32,221 nt of DNA from Sphingobacteriales bacterium TSM_CSM (GCA_002212725.1 MTCR01000158.1:1-32221), one strand, 5' to 3'; shown: positions 22,478 through 30,627, counted from the first letter of the stretch. Notes: generated by a model not told the origin, from the sequence alone. Made by a program: numbers and translations.

Positions 22478-22921
22478 ATGCCTACTGCAAACGATTTTTT
22501 TACCCGGGAGCAGCAAACCGATATTGTTTGCGCCATACGCGATGCAGAAAGTAAAACATCGGGCGAAATAAGGGTGCATATTGAAGACCTTTGCCCCGAT
22601 GATGTGCTTAACCGCGCCGCCGCCGTTTTTGCCATGCTTGAACTGCATAAAACAGCACAACGAAACGGCGTTTTGTTTTACCTGGCGCTAACCGACCGCA
22701 AGTTTGCCATTTTGGGCGATGCGGGCATTCATCAACAGGTGCCGCCCCATTTCTGGGACGAGGTAAAAAGCGCCATACTCCAACAGTTTACCCTGCACAA
22801 CTTTGCACAGGGGCTTATAAACGGCATTAACCTGGCGGGCGAAAAACTGGCCGAACTGTTTCCGTATGAAAGCGGCGATAAAAATGAACTGCCCGATGAA
22901 ATTTCTTTTGGAACGAATTAG
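22478..22921 (+). CDS. TPM domain-containing protein (soluble)
   Basis: The 147-residue product is a stand-alone TPM domain without signal peptide or membrane helix. Features are the N-terminal ANDFFTREQQTDIVCAIRDAE helix, the core strand SGEIRVHIE, GVLFYLALTDRKFAILGDAGIHQQVP and the helix LINGINLAGEKLAELFP. TPM domains have been reported with phosphatase activity in plants; the bacterial function is not settled. It lies between lemA and a membrane-anchored TPM gene, the usual three-gene arrangement, and is probably co-transcribed with them. Confidence 0.9.
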   Translation: MPTANDFFTREQQTDIVCAIRDAESKTSGEIRVHIEDLCPDDVLNRAAAVFAMLELHKTAQRNGVLFYLALTDRKFAILGDAGIHQQVPPHFWDEVKSAILQQFTLHNFAQGLINGINLAGEKLAELFPYESGDKNELPDEISFGTN

Positions 22922-22977
22922 CCCGGAGGTTTGTTAAATCTTATACCATCATTACACTTCTTCTTACCCTGCGCATC

Positions 22978-23760
22978 ATGAGAATGCAATTTTCTGTTAC
23001 CGCCACCACTCCTGCCATTATTGCCGTTTGGCTTTTGTTATGGGCACAACTGCTGTTTGCTCAAGTGCCTCCGCGTCCCAACCCGCCAAAACTGGTAAAC
23101 GACCTTGCCCATATTTTACCCGACGACCGCGAAGCAGCCCTTGAACTAAAGTTGGTTGCTTACGGCGATTCTACCTCTACCCAAATTGCCGTAGTAACCG
23201 TTGAATCATTGGGCGGCGATGCTCCCTATAACTTTGCCCAGGAAATTCTGGAGCAGTGGGGGGTAGGGCAAAAAGATAAAGATAATGGCATTGTAATACT
23301 GGTAGCCCCCGCCGAAAGACAAACCTTTATAAGCACCGGTTATGGCGTGGAAAGCACCCTTACAGACGCCCTGAGCAAACGTATTATTGAAACGGCAATG
23401 ATACCTAACTTTAAACAGGGCAATTACTACGAAGGAATTGACCAGGCCGTAAATGCCATTTTTGCCGTACTTTCGGGGCAGTTTACCCCCGAAACAGAAA
23501 CGGGCGGCAATGCCGATGCTTTTGTGGCGCTCTTCATCTTTATTATCATTATTTTATTTATCATTATTATTATTTACTCGGCAAGAAAAGGAGGCACCGG
23601 CATGGGGCGCACCTATAGCGGGCGCGGGGTAAACAACAGCGGGCCGGTGGTTATTCATTGGGGCGACAATGATTACGGCAGTTTTTCGGGCGGTTTTGGT
23701 TCATTTGGCGGCTTTGGCGGCGGCAGCGGCGGCGGTGGCGGCGCAGGCGGGTCGTGGTAA
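22978..23760 (+). CDS. TPM domain-containing membrane protein (YgcG-like) with Gly-rich tail
   Basis: The 260-residue protein has a cleavable-looking signal (about 1-29, ending LLFAQ), a periplasmic TPM domain (about 36-170, with LVNDLAHILPDDREAALE, TQIAVVTVESLGG, NGIVILVAPAERQTFISTGYGVE), one strongly hydrophobic Ile/Phe-rich helix at about 182-201, and a cytoplasmic C-terminal tail ending in a Gly/Ser/Phe low-complexity stretch and GGSW. This matches YgcG-type proteins. The ATG at 22978 or the one two codons later are both possible starts. It is 56 bases after the soluble TPM gene and forms the last member of the lemA cluster. Confidence 0.92.
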   Translation: MRMQFSVTATTPAIIAVWLLLWAQLLFAQVPPRPNPPKLVNDLAHILPDDREAALELKLVAYGDSTSTQIAVVTVESLGGDAPYNFAQEILEQWGVGQKDKDNGIVILVAPAERQTFISTGYGVESTLTDALSKRIIETAMIPNFKQGNYYEGIDQAVNAIFAVLSGQFTPETETGGNADAFVALFIFIIIILFIIIIIYSARKGGTGMGRTYSGRGVNNSGPVVIHWGDNDYGSFSGGFGSFGGFGGGSGGGGGAGGSW

Positions 23761-23881
23761 TTTTTTTGCCGGACTATATATTTTTTGAGGTTCAACAATG
23801 GCAAAAACGCCGAATTGCTGCAAAGTAAAGAAAATAGTTTACTAAAACAGGCATTCAACAGCAAATACAAAGTAAAAATGC

Positions 23882-23889
23882 TATCTTTG
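23882..23889 (+). promoter_or_regulatory. -7 promoter box within the long gap before the NYN gene
   Basis: TATCTTTG is an exact consensus match. A 21-codon frame (23905-23970) begins 15 bases downstream and the NYN-domain gene 420 bases downstream. No TTG -33 is seen at the usual spacing. Confidence 0.45.
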
Positions 23890-24309
23890 CAGAGTAATTT
23901 TACCATGCACCTGCAACAACCCTTAAAAAGGCAACAATACCCTACAGGTGTGCGTTTAAGTGTGTGGTAAACTTGCAAAGCACTAAGCGCCCAACCCGCA
24001 AAACGGGGCTACCCGCAGTTGCGGCAAAGTGCAAAGTGCAAGAAGCAAAACTTTAATATAGTAAACAAAATTAACTTAAGCGTTTATCAGCCGCCGCGTA
24101 CCCGCAGGGCTTTATCTGTCTGTAACTCTAAATCTTATGCACACGGCAGTTGCTTGTATATTGCATATAACCTTGCGTTGCAGTTGTGCAACTGCAAACC
24201 TCTCCTTTTCAATTACGGAAAAAGATAAATGCGGGCTATGTTGGTGCTGTACCTGCCGGTAAGCAAAGCAGGACAGGGCCGGGTAAACGGCAAAATTTCT
24301 TAACATAAA
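23890..24309 (+). other. Long non-coding leader or ncRNA region before the NYN gene
   Basis: Apart from an unsupported 21-codon frame, this stretch has no gene. It has a hairpin CCGCAA (23996-24001) / TTGCGG (24019-24024) enclosing CGGG/CCCG, and a perfect inverted repeat TTGCAGTTG (24178-24186) / CAACTGCAA (24189-24197) with a 2-base centre. TACCCGCAG occurs twice. It may be the 5' leader of the next gene or hold a small RNA. Confidence 0.4.
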
Positions 24310-26631
24310 ATGGCAAAAACAATTAATAACAACCAGGCAAACCAACCAACAACTTTCTATATCGATGCCACTAATGTATGCTATTGGCGCAATCCCGAAG
24401 TTCCTTCCTTATCGGTGTTGTTAAAATTACTGCTGGTACTTAAACGCGATAAAAAGCAGTCTTTTTTCTGTATTTTTGATGCCAACACCGCCCATAAACT
24501 GCCGCCCGAAGAACTGGAAATTTACAATTTTATGCTTGGAAACGGCAATTTCCATCAGGTAAGCGGCGGAAAAAGAGCCGACGACTATATTCTTAGCCTT
24601 GCCGATATGTACAATGGCTGTGTTATTAGCAATGATAATTATTCTGACCCGAAATACAGCCGCTATAAATGGAAAGACCGCGACTCCCGCCCAACCCGCC
24701 TGTTTATGGGCGAGGTAATTAAAACAAAAGACGGCGAACATCTTATGCTCTTTGATTTAGATATTAATGTAAAACTGGAGCATTCGGCAGCCGAACTGTT
24801 TAAAGAACTGGAGCCGGTGCTGGAACCTGTTAAAGATTATTATAATGGAATAATAAAAAACTATAATTCACAAAAGGGAACCGGCGCCATTTCTTTTTTT
24901 AAAGAAACCATAATAGGTTTCAGCAAAGTTGTTGCCGGAAATCAGCTTATTGAGCCGGGGCAGGAAGTGAAATTTAAAATAATTGATAGTAACAATATAT
25001 TGGTTGCCACAGAACTTGAAGTGGTACAAAAAATTCAGAAAGGGTATATTGTACAATACGACGAGGTAAAAGAAACCGGCTTTATAAGTATTGACGGTGG
25101 TCCGCAGCGCTTGTTTTTCAGAAAATCTTACTTTGCCGAAGGTGCCGATACAGGCAAAATAACCAAAAACAGCCGTATTGAATGCCTTATTGGCAGCAAC
25201 AGCAAAGGAGAGTGTGCCCGCGAAGTGCGTTTTGCCACAACCGAAGAAGCCGTTGCCGAAACAGCGGTTGCCGGGGTAAATACCGATAAAGTAAAACAAC
25301 TGGAAGAAAAACTAAAAGATTTGCAGGAATTGCTCTTGTTGGCCAATAAAAAAATTACCGAACAGGCAAAAGAACTCAAGAACAATCAACAACACATAAG
25401 TCAGCAAACCGAAACGCTCCAAAAACTGCATAAAGAAGAATTGGACAGCCTGAAACAAAGATTTAAAGCAGAACTGCAAGCTTTATCCGGCGCTAAAGGC
25501 CAAACCAAACAGCAAAAAGAGCAAGTCCTGCCCACAATAAAAGAAGAGAAAACACAGTACGAATCAAAAAAACACGCCAATAATGATTATGATAAAAAAA
25601 GCAAACCGGTAATAACTCCCGTAACGGTGGAAACTACCGATAAAACCGCAAAACCTGCCGAAAACACCCATCATCAAAATGGTGTAAAAAGCAATGCCGG
25701 CAAACAAAAACAAGAAAAAAAAGGCAGCAAGGAGCAAATTAAAGCACAACCCGAAAAACAAACCGGTAAAAGTACAATACAACCCACTGTAAAAACACCG
25801 GTAGGGCAAGGTAAAAAAATAAAAAACACTCCGAAAGCCGAAATTTCCACAGTTAAAGAAGAACTGCCCGTAACAGAAAAAACAGCGGTACTTGCCCCGG
25901 CAGTTGCCACTGAAAATGCCCAGGCAGGAACAAAAAAGAAATTGCTGAAAAAGGCAGATATGGAAAAAACCGTTCCGGCTTTGGAAACACCCCCTAATAC
26001 CAAAACAAAAACCGCGCAAGGTAAAGAAGAAAAATTACCCGAAGTAAAAACCACAACCACTCCCGAAGCCATTTTACCGGGTAAAGAAAGCATAGCTGCC
26101 CTGCCACAAGATTTTGATACCGCCGACAAGCGCCTGAACTGGTGGAGCAAACTGGAAATAAGTTGGAAAAAAGCCTTTAACGTGTTGGCCGGCTACGGCG
26201 AATCTACCCAAAAACCCTCTGACGAAGATTTGCAACGGATTATTAAATTAACCCGAATTGACCTGAGTGCCACCGGAAGCACTCCGCTGGGCTTTAAACT
26301 AAAAAACCTGTTCGGGATTAAAAACTTTTACCACCTGCAATACCTTGATGTGAGTGGCCATGCGCTTACCAACATCAACGGCACACAAAAATTGCATCAA
26401 CTTCAGTATTTTAATTGCAGCAATAATAAAATTGACAGCTTGTCGGGTGTTGGTAACCTTAAGGGGTTGAAGGTTTTTATCTGCGCCAAAAATAAACTGA
26501 AAGCAGGCAACTTTAAAGGTATTTCTTCCAAACTGCCCCGCCTGCAAAAATTAGATTGCCGCGACAATGGCTTTACCGAAGCCGATGAAAAATATTTTGC
26601 CGGCTTAAACTTGCCTGAACTACAGTATTAG
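24310..26631 (+). CDS. NYN/PIN (Regnase-like) nuclease fused to tandem cold-shock-like domains, coiled coil and leucine-rich repeats
   Basis: This 773-residue, probably cytoplasmic protein has no signal peptide. Residues 14-150 match the Zc3h12a/Regnase NYN nuclease fold: FYIDATNVC (D19, N22), RADDYILSLA (D91, D92) and VISNDNYSDP (D109, D113) correspond to the acidic metal site of Regnase-1, so RNA cleavage is plausible. Residues 176-240 and 242-308 look like two cold-shock-type OB folds (GIIKNYNSQKGTGAISFF; GYIVQYDEVKETGFIS with RLFFRKSYF). A coiled coil spans about 325-392, and a Lys/Thr/Pro/Glu-rich, probably disordered linker about 395-600. LNWWSKLEISWKKAF (609-623) leads into leucine-rich repeats (about 645-773) such as LQYLDVSGHALTNI and LQYFNCSNNKIDSL. 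The gene stands alone, with a 549-base gap upstream and 327 downstream. I know no named family with this architecture. Confidence 0.85.
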   Translation: MAKTINNNQANQPTTFYIDATNVCYWRNPEVPSLSVLLKLLLVLKRDKKQSFFCIFDANTAHKLPPEELEIYNFMLGNGNFHQVSGGKRADDYILSLADMYNGCVISNDNYSDPKYSRYKWKDRDSRPTRLFMGEVIKTKDGEHLMLFDLDINVKLEHSAAELFKELEPVLEPVKDYYNGIIKNYNSQKGTGAISFFKETIIGFSKVVAGNQLIEPGQEVKFKIIDSNNILVATELEVVQKIQKGYIVQYDEVKETGFISIDGGPQRLFFRKSYFAEGADTGKITKNSRIECLIGSNSKGECAREVRFATTEEAVAETAVAGVNTDKVKQLEEKLKDLQELLLLANKKITEQAKELKNNQQHISQQTETLQKLHKEELDSLKQRFKAELQALSGAKGQTKQQKEQVLPTIKEEKTQYESKKHANNDYDKKSKPVITPVTVETTDKTAKPAENTHHQNGVKSNAGKQKQEKKGSKEQIKAQPEKQTGKSTIQPTVKTPVGQGKKIKNTPKAEISTVKEELPVTEKTAVLAPAVATENAQAGTKKKLLKKADMEKTVPALETPPNTKTKTAQGKEEKLPEVKTTTTPEAILPGKESIAALPQDFDTADKRLNWWSKLEISWKKAFNVLAGYGESTQKPSDEDLQRIIKLTRIDLSATGSTPLGFKLKNLFGIKNFYHLQYLDVSGHALTNINGTQKLHQLQYFNCSNNKIDSLSGVGNLKGLKVFICAKNKLKAGNFKGISSKLPRLQKLDCRDNGFTEADEKYFAGLNLPELQY

Positions 26632-26958
26632 CCTTTGCAGTAATAATCAGATGGTTCTTGGAAAGGGTGTTGAGGTTTACTGTTGTTTCATGGAAAACCA
26701 CCGTACAAGTACTGTAACTACCCGCAGAGTTACTCGGGGCGGCATGCAAGGTTGTTTTTGGGTAACCTCGGCTTGTATTGCATTACATTTTGCGCACCGG
26801 CCAAACTTTGTTGCAAAACCCTGCGCCCGAAACCGTGTAAATCTGCATCAAGCATAGGGCACACCCGCTGAAACCGCATAAGTTGCCGGAACGTCATAAT
26901 CCAACTTTTAGTTAACCGCCGGCCATTAAATGCCAAACCGCGGCTTAACCCCCTTGAG
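26632..26958. other. Intergenic region with a short dispersed repeat, no gene seen
   Basis: Between the NYN gene and the convergent MscS-like gene no frame is convincing. It contains the short repeat copy at 26703-26733 and no clear terminator. Nothing else is identified. Confidence 0.5.
26703..26733 (+). repeat. Short dispersed repeat around TACCCGCAG, copy 1
   Basis: The 31 bases match 31278-31308 on the opposite strand at 24 of 31 positions by eye, with ACCCGCAGA in common. GTAACT (26714-26719) and AGTTAC (26728-26733) form a 6-bp stem with ACCCGCAG in the loop. Confidence 0.5.
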
Positions 26959-27768
26959 CTATAATATTTCAACCGTAGAATTGAGCAATCTGCTCAGGGG
27001 TAAAATAATATGCCTGTCGCCTGCATCAAGGGTTACAGAGGTGCTGTCAATTTTAATAATAATGCCCGAAACAGCGCCCACTTTTATGTGTTGCCCTACC
27101 ACAAACTTGTCGCGGCTGTAAAATGCAGCAAGCAGGTTGGCCATAATATCTTTTGAAGCAAAACCATAACCGATGGCAAACGCCAGAAAAATGGCACCCA
27201 TAGCCAGCGTTATATTTTGGGTAATAACAGCCGTATCAATACCGGCTTGGTTAAGAGCGCTAATTGAAATAATAATGGCCAAAAAATAAAAAATAAATAA
27301 CCCTATAATGCGGCTGCCGTTAATGTTTAATGATTCGCAGGCGGCAGTTATCACTTTTTGAACAACATTTGCTACAAATATGCCGGCTACAAAAAACAAC
27401 ACCGCGCTTAACAGATGTGGAATGTATGCCAAAAAGGAAGCAATGCCCTGCGAAACAGAATCAAGCCCTACCACTTCGCTTGCGGCAGTTAGAAATATGA
27501 GGAAAATGACCCAATAAACCAATTTTTTAACCAACAGACTGACTTTTATGTTCAGGCTGCTCAGAAGCTCAATCTCTTTCAGCCTTTCGCTTAGGGCATC
27601 GGCTTTTAGGGTAATTAGTATGCGCCCAACAATACCCGATATAATTTTGGCCAGAATTATGCCTATAAGCAACAAACTCATGGCGCCCAACACATTGGGC
27701 AGTGCCTGCGCAATGCTGTTGGCAAAAGTGGAAAAAAAGCCGGTAATAGTTTCTACAGTATTGTTCAT
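26959..27768 (-). CDS. MscS-like mechanosensitive channel family protein with TM-helix repeats
   Basis: The 269-residue inner-membrane protein has four to five hydrophobic segments, including conserved-TM-helix repeats (ALPNVLGAMSLLLIGIILAKIISGIVGRIL and IPHLLSAVLFFVAGIFVANVVQKVI). An MscS-like pore helix follows (AMGAIFLAFAIGYGFASKDIMANLLAAFY), then a short beta domain (FVVGQHIKVGAVSGIIIKIDSTSVTLDAGDRHIILPLSRLLNSTVEIL). Such proteins are thought to release solutes or ions under osmotic stress. The C-terminal vestibule domain of E. coli MscS is absent. It lies 137 bases downstream of the small gene that follows the ECF sigma factor and could be part of that unit. Confidence 0.85.
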   Translation of the reverse strand: MNNTVETITGFFSTFANSIAQALPNVLGAMSLLLIGIILAKIISGIVGRILITLKADALSERLKEIELLSSLNIKVSLLVKKLVYWVIFLIFLTAASEVVGLDSVSQGIASFLAYIPHLLSAVLFFVAGIFVANVVQKVITAACESLNINGSRIIGLFIFYFLAIIISISALNQAGIDTAVITQNITLAMGAIFLAFAIGYGFASKDIMANLLAAFYSRDKFVVGQHIKVGAVSGIIIKIDSTSVTLDAGDRHIILPLSRLLNSTVEIL

Positions 27769-27905
27769 GTTGTTTGTTTTACTTTAAAGCCATGGGTATA
27801 GAAAAAGGCATTTCTTAAACTGCACAGGTTGCAAAAGGTTTTTTGCACAACCCGGACACAACAATGCGCAATAAAACTTTGTGTGTACAGGGTAAGGCGG
27901 TTGTT

Positions 27906-28130
27906 CTAATTATTCTTGCTTTCGGGATCTTTGGGGGTGTTTTCTTCCTTGTTCAGTTGTTTGTCAAATAGTTTTACCACTTCCGCCACGGTGTAGGCAA
28001 AATTGCCCATAAAAAGTTCGGCTATTTTTGCTACACCGTTTACAATTGCATAAGACCCAAGTATTTTGTTTCTTAGCCTTGGCGGTGGCGTTTTACCATT
28101 GTCTTCTAACTCCTGAAAGGGGTTGCTCAT
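27906..28130 (-). CDS. Small conserved protein encoded behind an ECF sigma factor
   Basis: The 74-residue product begins MSNPFQELEDNGKTPPPRLRNKILGSY, a pattern I associate with small Bacteroidota proteins encoded next to ECF sigma factors. A weakly hydrophobic helix (AIVNGVAKIAELFMGNFAYTVAEVVKLF, about 28-55) may associate with the membrane, and the tail is charged and Asn-rich. It starts 44 bases after the sigma gene's stop, so it is very likely in the same operon. It might modulate the sigma factor, but it lacks the zinc anti-sigma HxxxCxxC motif, so that role is inference. Confidence 0.75.
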   Translation of the reverse strand: MSNPFQELEDNGKTPPPRLRNKILGSYAIVNGVAKIAELFMGNFAYTVAEVVKLFDKQLNKEENTPKDPESKNN

Positions 28131-28174
28131 AGTGCAGATTTTATAACGGGCGCTCAGGGAATAAAGCCCGTAGC

Positions 28175-28786
28175 TTATAAACTGAATGAGGTAGTTTCGT
28201 ATAAATCCAGAATTTTTTCTTTTGCCCGTTTAATGCGCATTTTAACCGCACTTTCCGACAGGTTGAGCGCCTCCTGTATTTCCTTAATACTCATGCTGTC
28301 GGCATATTTCATGAGTAAAATCATTTTCTCTTCGGTTTTTACCTTTTCGAGCAATAGTTTCAGCCTGTCAGACTTAATATGGTTCAGGTCTTCCACTGTA
28401 TCAATATCGGCTATATTAACCGGTGCGCTGTTGTCGTTGTCTATAGATTCAATATGATAGCGCTGCTTTCGGCGCAAATAGTCTATGCAAAAATTGTAAG
28501 TTACCGAGTACAGCCAGGAAGAAAACTTAGATCTTCCGCTAAAGGAATTTAAGTTGAGCAACACTTTTATAAAAACATCATGTGCAAGGTCTTCGGCTGC
28601 TGCTTCATCTTTTACAAAAGAATAGCATTTGCGGTAAACCTTGTCGGCATACCTGCTGTACAGCACATTTACCATAGCAGAATCGTTTTGCTGCCTGATG
28701 GCATCAACAACCTCTTCGTCGGTAAGAGGGCTTTTTACATTTACCCGCGCATAAAGCGGAAACAGGCATAAAATTAATTTGTGCAA
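28175..28786 (-). CDS. RNA polymerase ECF sigma factor (sigma-70 family)
   Basis: The 203-residue product is a group-4 (extracytoplasmic function) sigma factor that directs RNA polymerase to a specific promoter set. Region 2 includes LYSRYADKVYRKCYSFVKDEAAAEDLAHDVFIKVLLNL and FSSWLYSVTYNFCIDYLRRK. Region 4 has ILLMKYADSMSIKEIQEALNLSESAVKMRIKRAKEKI with a clear helix-turn-helix. The first ATG (28786) adds a slightly hydrophobic 16-residue lead (HKLILCLFPLYARVN) that may not be native, but no better start codon lies between it and region 2. The promoter box at 28872-28879 gives a leader of about 80 bases. The operon continues into the 74-residue gene. Confidence 0.92.
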   Translation of the reverse strand: MHKLILCLFPLYARVNVKSPLTDEEVVDAIRQQNDSAMVNVLYSRYADKVYRKCYSFVKDEAAAEDLAHDVFIKVLLNLNSFSGRSKFSSWLYSVTYNFCIDYLRRKQRYHIESIDNDNSAPVNIADIDTVEDLNHIKSDRLKLLLEKVKTEEKMILLMKYADSMSIKEIQEALNLSESAVKMRIKRAKEKILDLYETTSFSL

Positions 28787-28871
28787 AGCTGATACCTTGT
28801 TTTGGTGTTTGGATAAAAAAAGAGCGTGGCGCTTTTACTGAACACAGGGTGCAAGAAACACATTTCGGGTG

Positions 28872-28879
28872 CAAAGGTA
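28872..28879 (-). promoter_or_regulatory. -7 promoter box of the ECF sigma operon
   Basis: It reads TACCTTTG on the minus strand. A TTTG lies about 15 bp upstream, shorter than the usual spacer. Confidence 0.5.
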
Positions 28880-29025
28880 ATAGTTTACCAAAAACAAAAA
28901 AAAATTTATTGTATTTTTAAAAAAGTACTGTTACGCGGTAAAATTCGAGTCTGAAATTACAGGACATACAGCCGGTTGTATATGCATGTTTTTGTATTGG
29001 CAGCGTAGTAGCCGGGTACCGTTTC

Positions 29026-29754
29026 CTATCCGTAGGATTCGCATATTATATGCACCTTGCGCTGATAACCCATTGTTTGCAACCGCTGACAGGCTTCATC
29101 GAGCATGTTTTGCCAACCGCAGATGTAAAAATAAGCATCGCGGTGGTCGGCATAGATAGATTCATATATCTGATGTACATACCCTTTATAACCGGTCCAA
29201 TCTGCCGATTTATCTCTGGACAAAGCAACATGGTACGAAAAGCCGGGCATTTTCCCGGCAAGTTCGGTCATTTCTTTGTAGTACAACGCGTTTTCCTTAA
29301 GCCTTGAGCCAAACACAAGGTGCAACCCTTTGTGCGGTATTTGATGGCGGTGTATGTGCAACAGCATTGACCTGAACGGGGCAATACCCGTGCCGGTGCA
29401 AATAAAGCAAATTTCTTTGTCAATGGTTTCGGGCAGGGTAAAATGGCCCTGCGGTCCGCGCATCGGAAACGTTGTGCCAACTGTAGCCTGGTTAAACAGG
29501 TAGTTGGTGCCCAGCCCGCCTTCCAGCAATACAATAACAAATTCCAGCACGTTGGTATCGTTGGGAGCCGAGGCTATGGAGTAACTCCTCCACCGCTTGT
29601 TGCGTTTTTCATGTATGGGCAGGTCAAAGGTCATAAACTGCCCGGGTTTAAAGTCTATTTTTTCAAAAGCCGGCACTTTAATGTAAAAGCGCCGGGTTCC
29701 GGGGGCTTCTTCTTGTATATCAATTATTTCGCCGTCGTTCCAAGGAGAGAGCAT
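29026..29754 (-). CDS. PaaE-like FAD/NAD(P)H oxidoreductase lacking a 2Fe-2S domain
   Basis: The 242-residue protein is a ferredoxin-NADP+-reductase-fold flavoprotein that moves electrons between NAD(P)H and a carrier. The FAD motif is RSYSIAS (56-62), with PGQFMTFDLP before it. The pyridine-nucleotide domain has TGTGIAPFRSM (120-130) and the C-terminal YICGWQNM (210-217). The sequence ends shortly after this, so the C-terminal plant-type ferredoxin domain of PaaE is absent. The frame extends 29 codons upstream, but the ATG at 29754 matches the family start. It follows the paaD-like gene on the same strand with a gap of about 115 bases, so the two may be co-transcribed. Confidence 0.88.
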   Translation of the reverse strand: MLSPWNDGEIIDIQEEAPGTRRFYIKVPAFEKIDFKPGQFMTFDLPIHEKRNKRWRSYSIASAPNDTNVLEFVIVLLEGGLGTNYLFNQATVGTTFPMRGPQGHFTLPETIDKEICFICTGTGIAPFRSMLLHIHRHQIPHKGLHLVFGSRLKENALYYKEMTELAGKMPGFSYHVALSRDKSADWTGYKGYVHQIYESIYADHRDAYFYICGWQNMLDEACQRLQTMGYQRKVHIICESYG

Positions 29755-29869
29755 AGGGTAAAAGTTGGAGGTTAAATAAAAATAGGGTGAATTTGCGGGT
29801 TTTGTGGTCTGAAACTGCTGTGTACAATATTTTAGCCCCATGTAGGCAGGCGCCGGTTTCTATTGTGTT

Positions 29870-30391
29870 TTAACTTTTACTACCCACAGGTTTAAATGCC
29901 TCAAAAGCCTGCCTGCAATCATAGCAAAAATGCATAGACCGGCAAAGGGTTGGCCCGAAAATAAGATTGAGCGAAGTATTACTGCTGCCGCAATAAGGGC
30001 AGTTGGCTTGGGCAATGGTATCAATCTCTACCTCGCCGCTGTGTTTGGCAGGCGGTGCCAGGCCAAACTCCTTTAACTGTTGCTTGCCGCGCTCGCTGAT
30101 GCGGTTTGAATTCCATGGTTCCGAAAAGTCTATGGTAACGGTTACCTGTTCTACAAACGGCAGGGCTGCTATGCAGTTCCGAATTTGCTCCTGCATAACT
30201 TTGGTAGCAGGACAGGCGGTAAAGGTAGGTGTCATAATTACTTCAGCTGCCTTAGTTTGGGGGTGCCAATGTATGGCGGTAATAATACCCAAATCTACCA
30301 CCGAAATAACCGGTATTTCGGGGTCTTTTACCGCTTGCAATGCTTCCCACAATTGCTGTGTTGCAGCATCGGGCTTTTTTACTGTTTCCAT
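29870..30391 (-). CDS. paaD: PaaD-like protein (DUF59/MIP18 domain plus zinc ribbon)
   Basis: The 173-residue product combines an N-terminal DUF59/MIP18 domain (LWEALQAVKDPEIPVISVVDLGII, 14-37; MTPTFTACPA with Cys60, 53-62) and a C-terminal zinc ribbon (CPYCGS at 131-136; FGPTLCRSMHFCYDCRQAFEAFKP with C150, C156 and C159). This full-length arrangement is that of PaaD (also called PaaJ), needed for maturation or function of the phenylacetyl-CoA epoxidase, probably through Fe-S or metal-site assembly. The epoxidase genes paaABC are not next to it, so it may serve another target. Weak boxes TACCTTTA and TAACTTTA lie upstream, each one base from consensus. Confidence 0.85.
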   Translation of the reverse strand: METVKKPDAATQQLWEALQAVKDPEIPVISVVDLGIITAIHWHPQTKAAEVIMTPTFTACPATKVMQEQIRNCIAALPFVEQVTVTIDFSEPWNSNRISERGKQQLKEFGLAPPAKHSGEVEIDTIAQANCPYCGSSNTSLNLIFGPTLCRSMHFCYDCRQAFEAFKPVGSKS

Positions 30392-30627
30392 ACGGCTTGC
30401 TTTGGTTTTATACCCTTAAAGGTACTCATTTTTACACATTTCTTTGGCCTAAAGTTAGCAAATTTTGTATTTTGCAGCGCATACAAGTTTTTTTGCTTCG
30501 GGTTTTTTGCTGCTTTTGCTAAATAAATCCCAAATTGAACTACTTTACCTGCATTTGTTGTTTATAATTCCGGCAGCGTTTCCTTTGCCCTTTTATTTAT
30601 TGCACAACCCAACCCCTTTTCTGCCTC

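Noticed and set aside
23905..23970. A 21-codon frame right after a -7 box
   Set aside because: The spacing is tempting, but it is too short and featureless to call as a gene; it is mentioned only as part of the leader region.
26651..26972. Short frames on both strands in the gap after the NYN gene
   Set aside because: They are Cys/His/Arg-rich random-looking translations without start signals or similarity to known domains.
28922..29025. tRNA-like segment with a TTCGA-type core downstream of the PaaE-like gene
   Set aside because: AATTCGAGTC resembles a T-arm, but I could not build an acceptor stem or anticodon arm around it.
30003..30526. Plus-strand frames opposite the paaD-like gene
   Set aside because: They are shadows of a gene with a DUF59 domain and a zinc ribbon; no independent evidence supports them.
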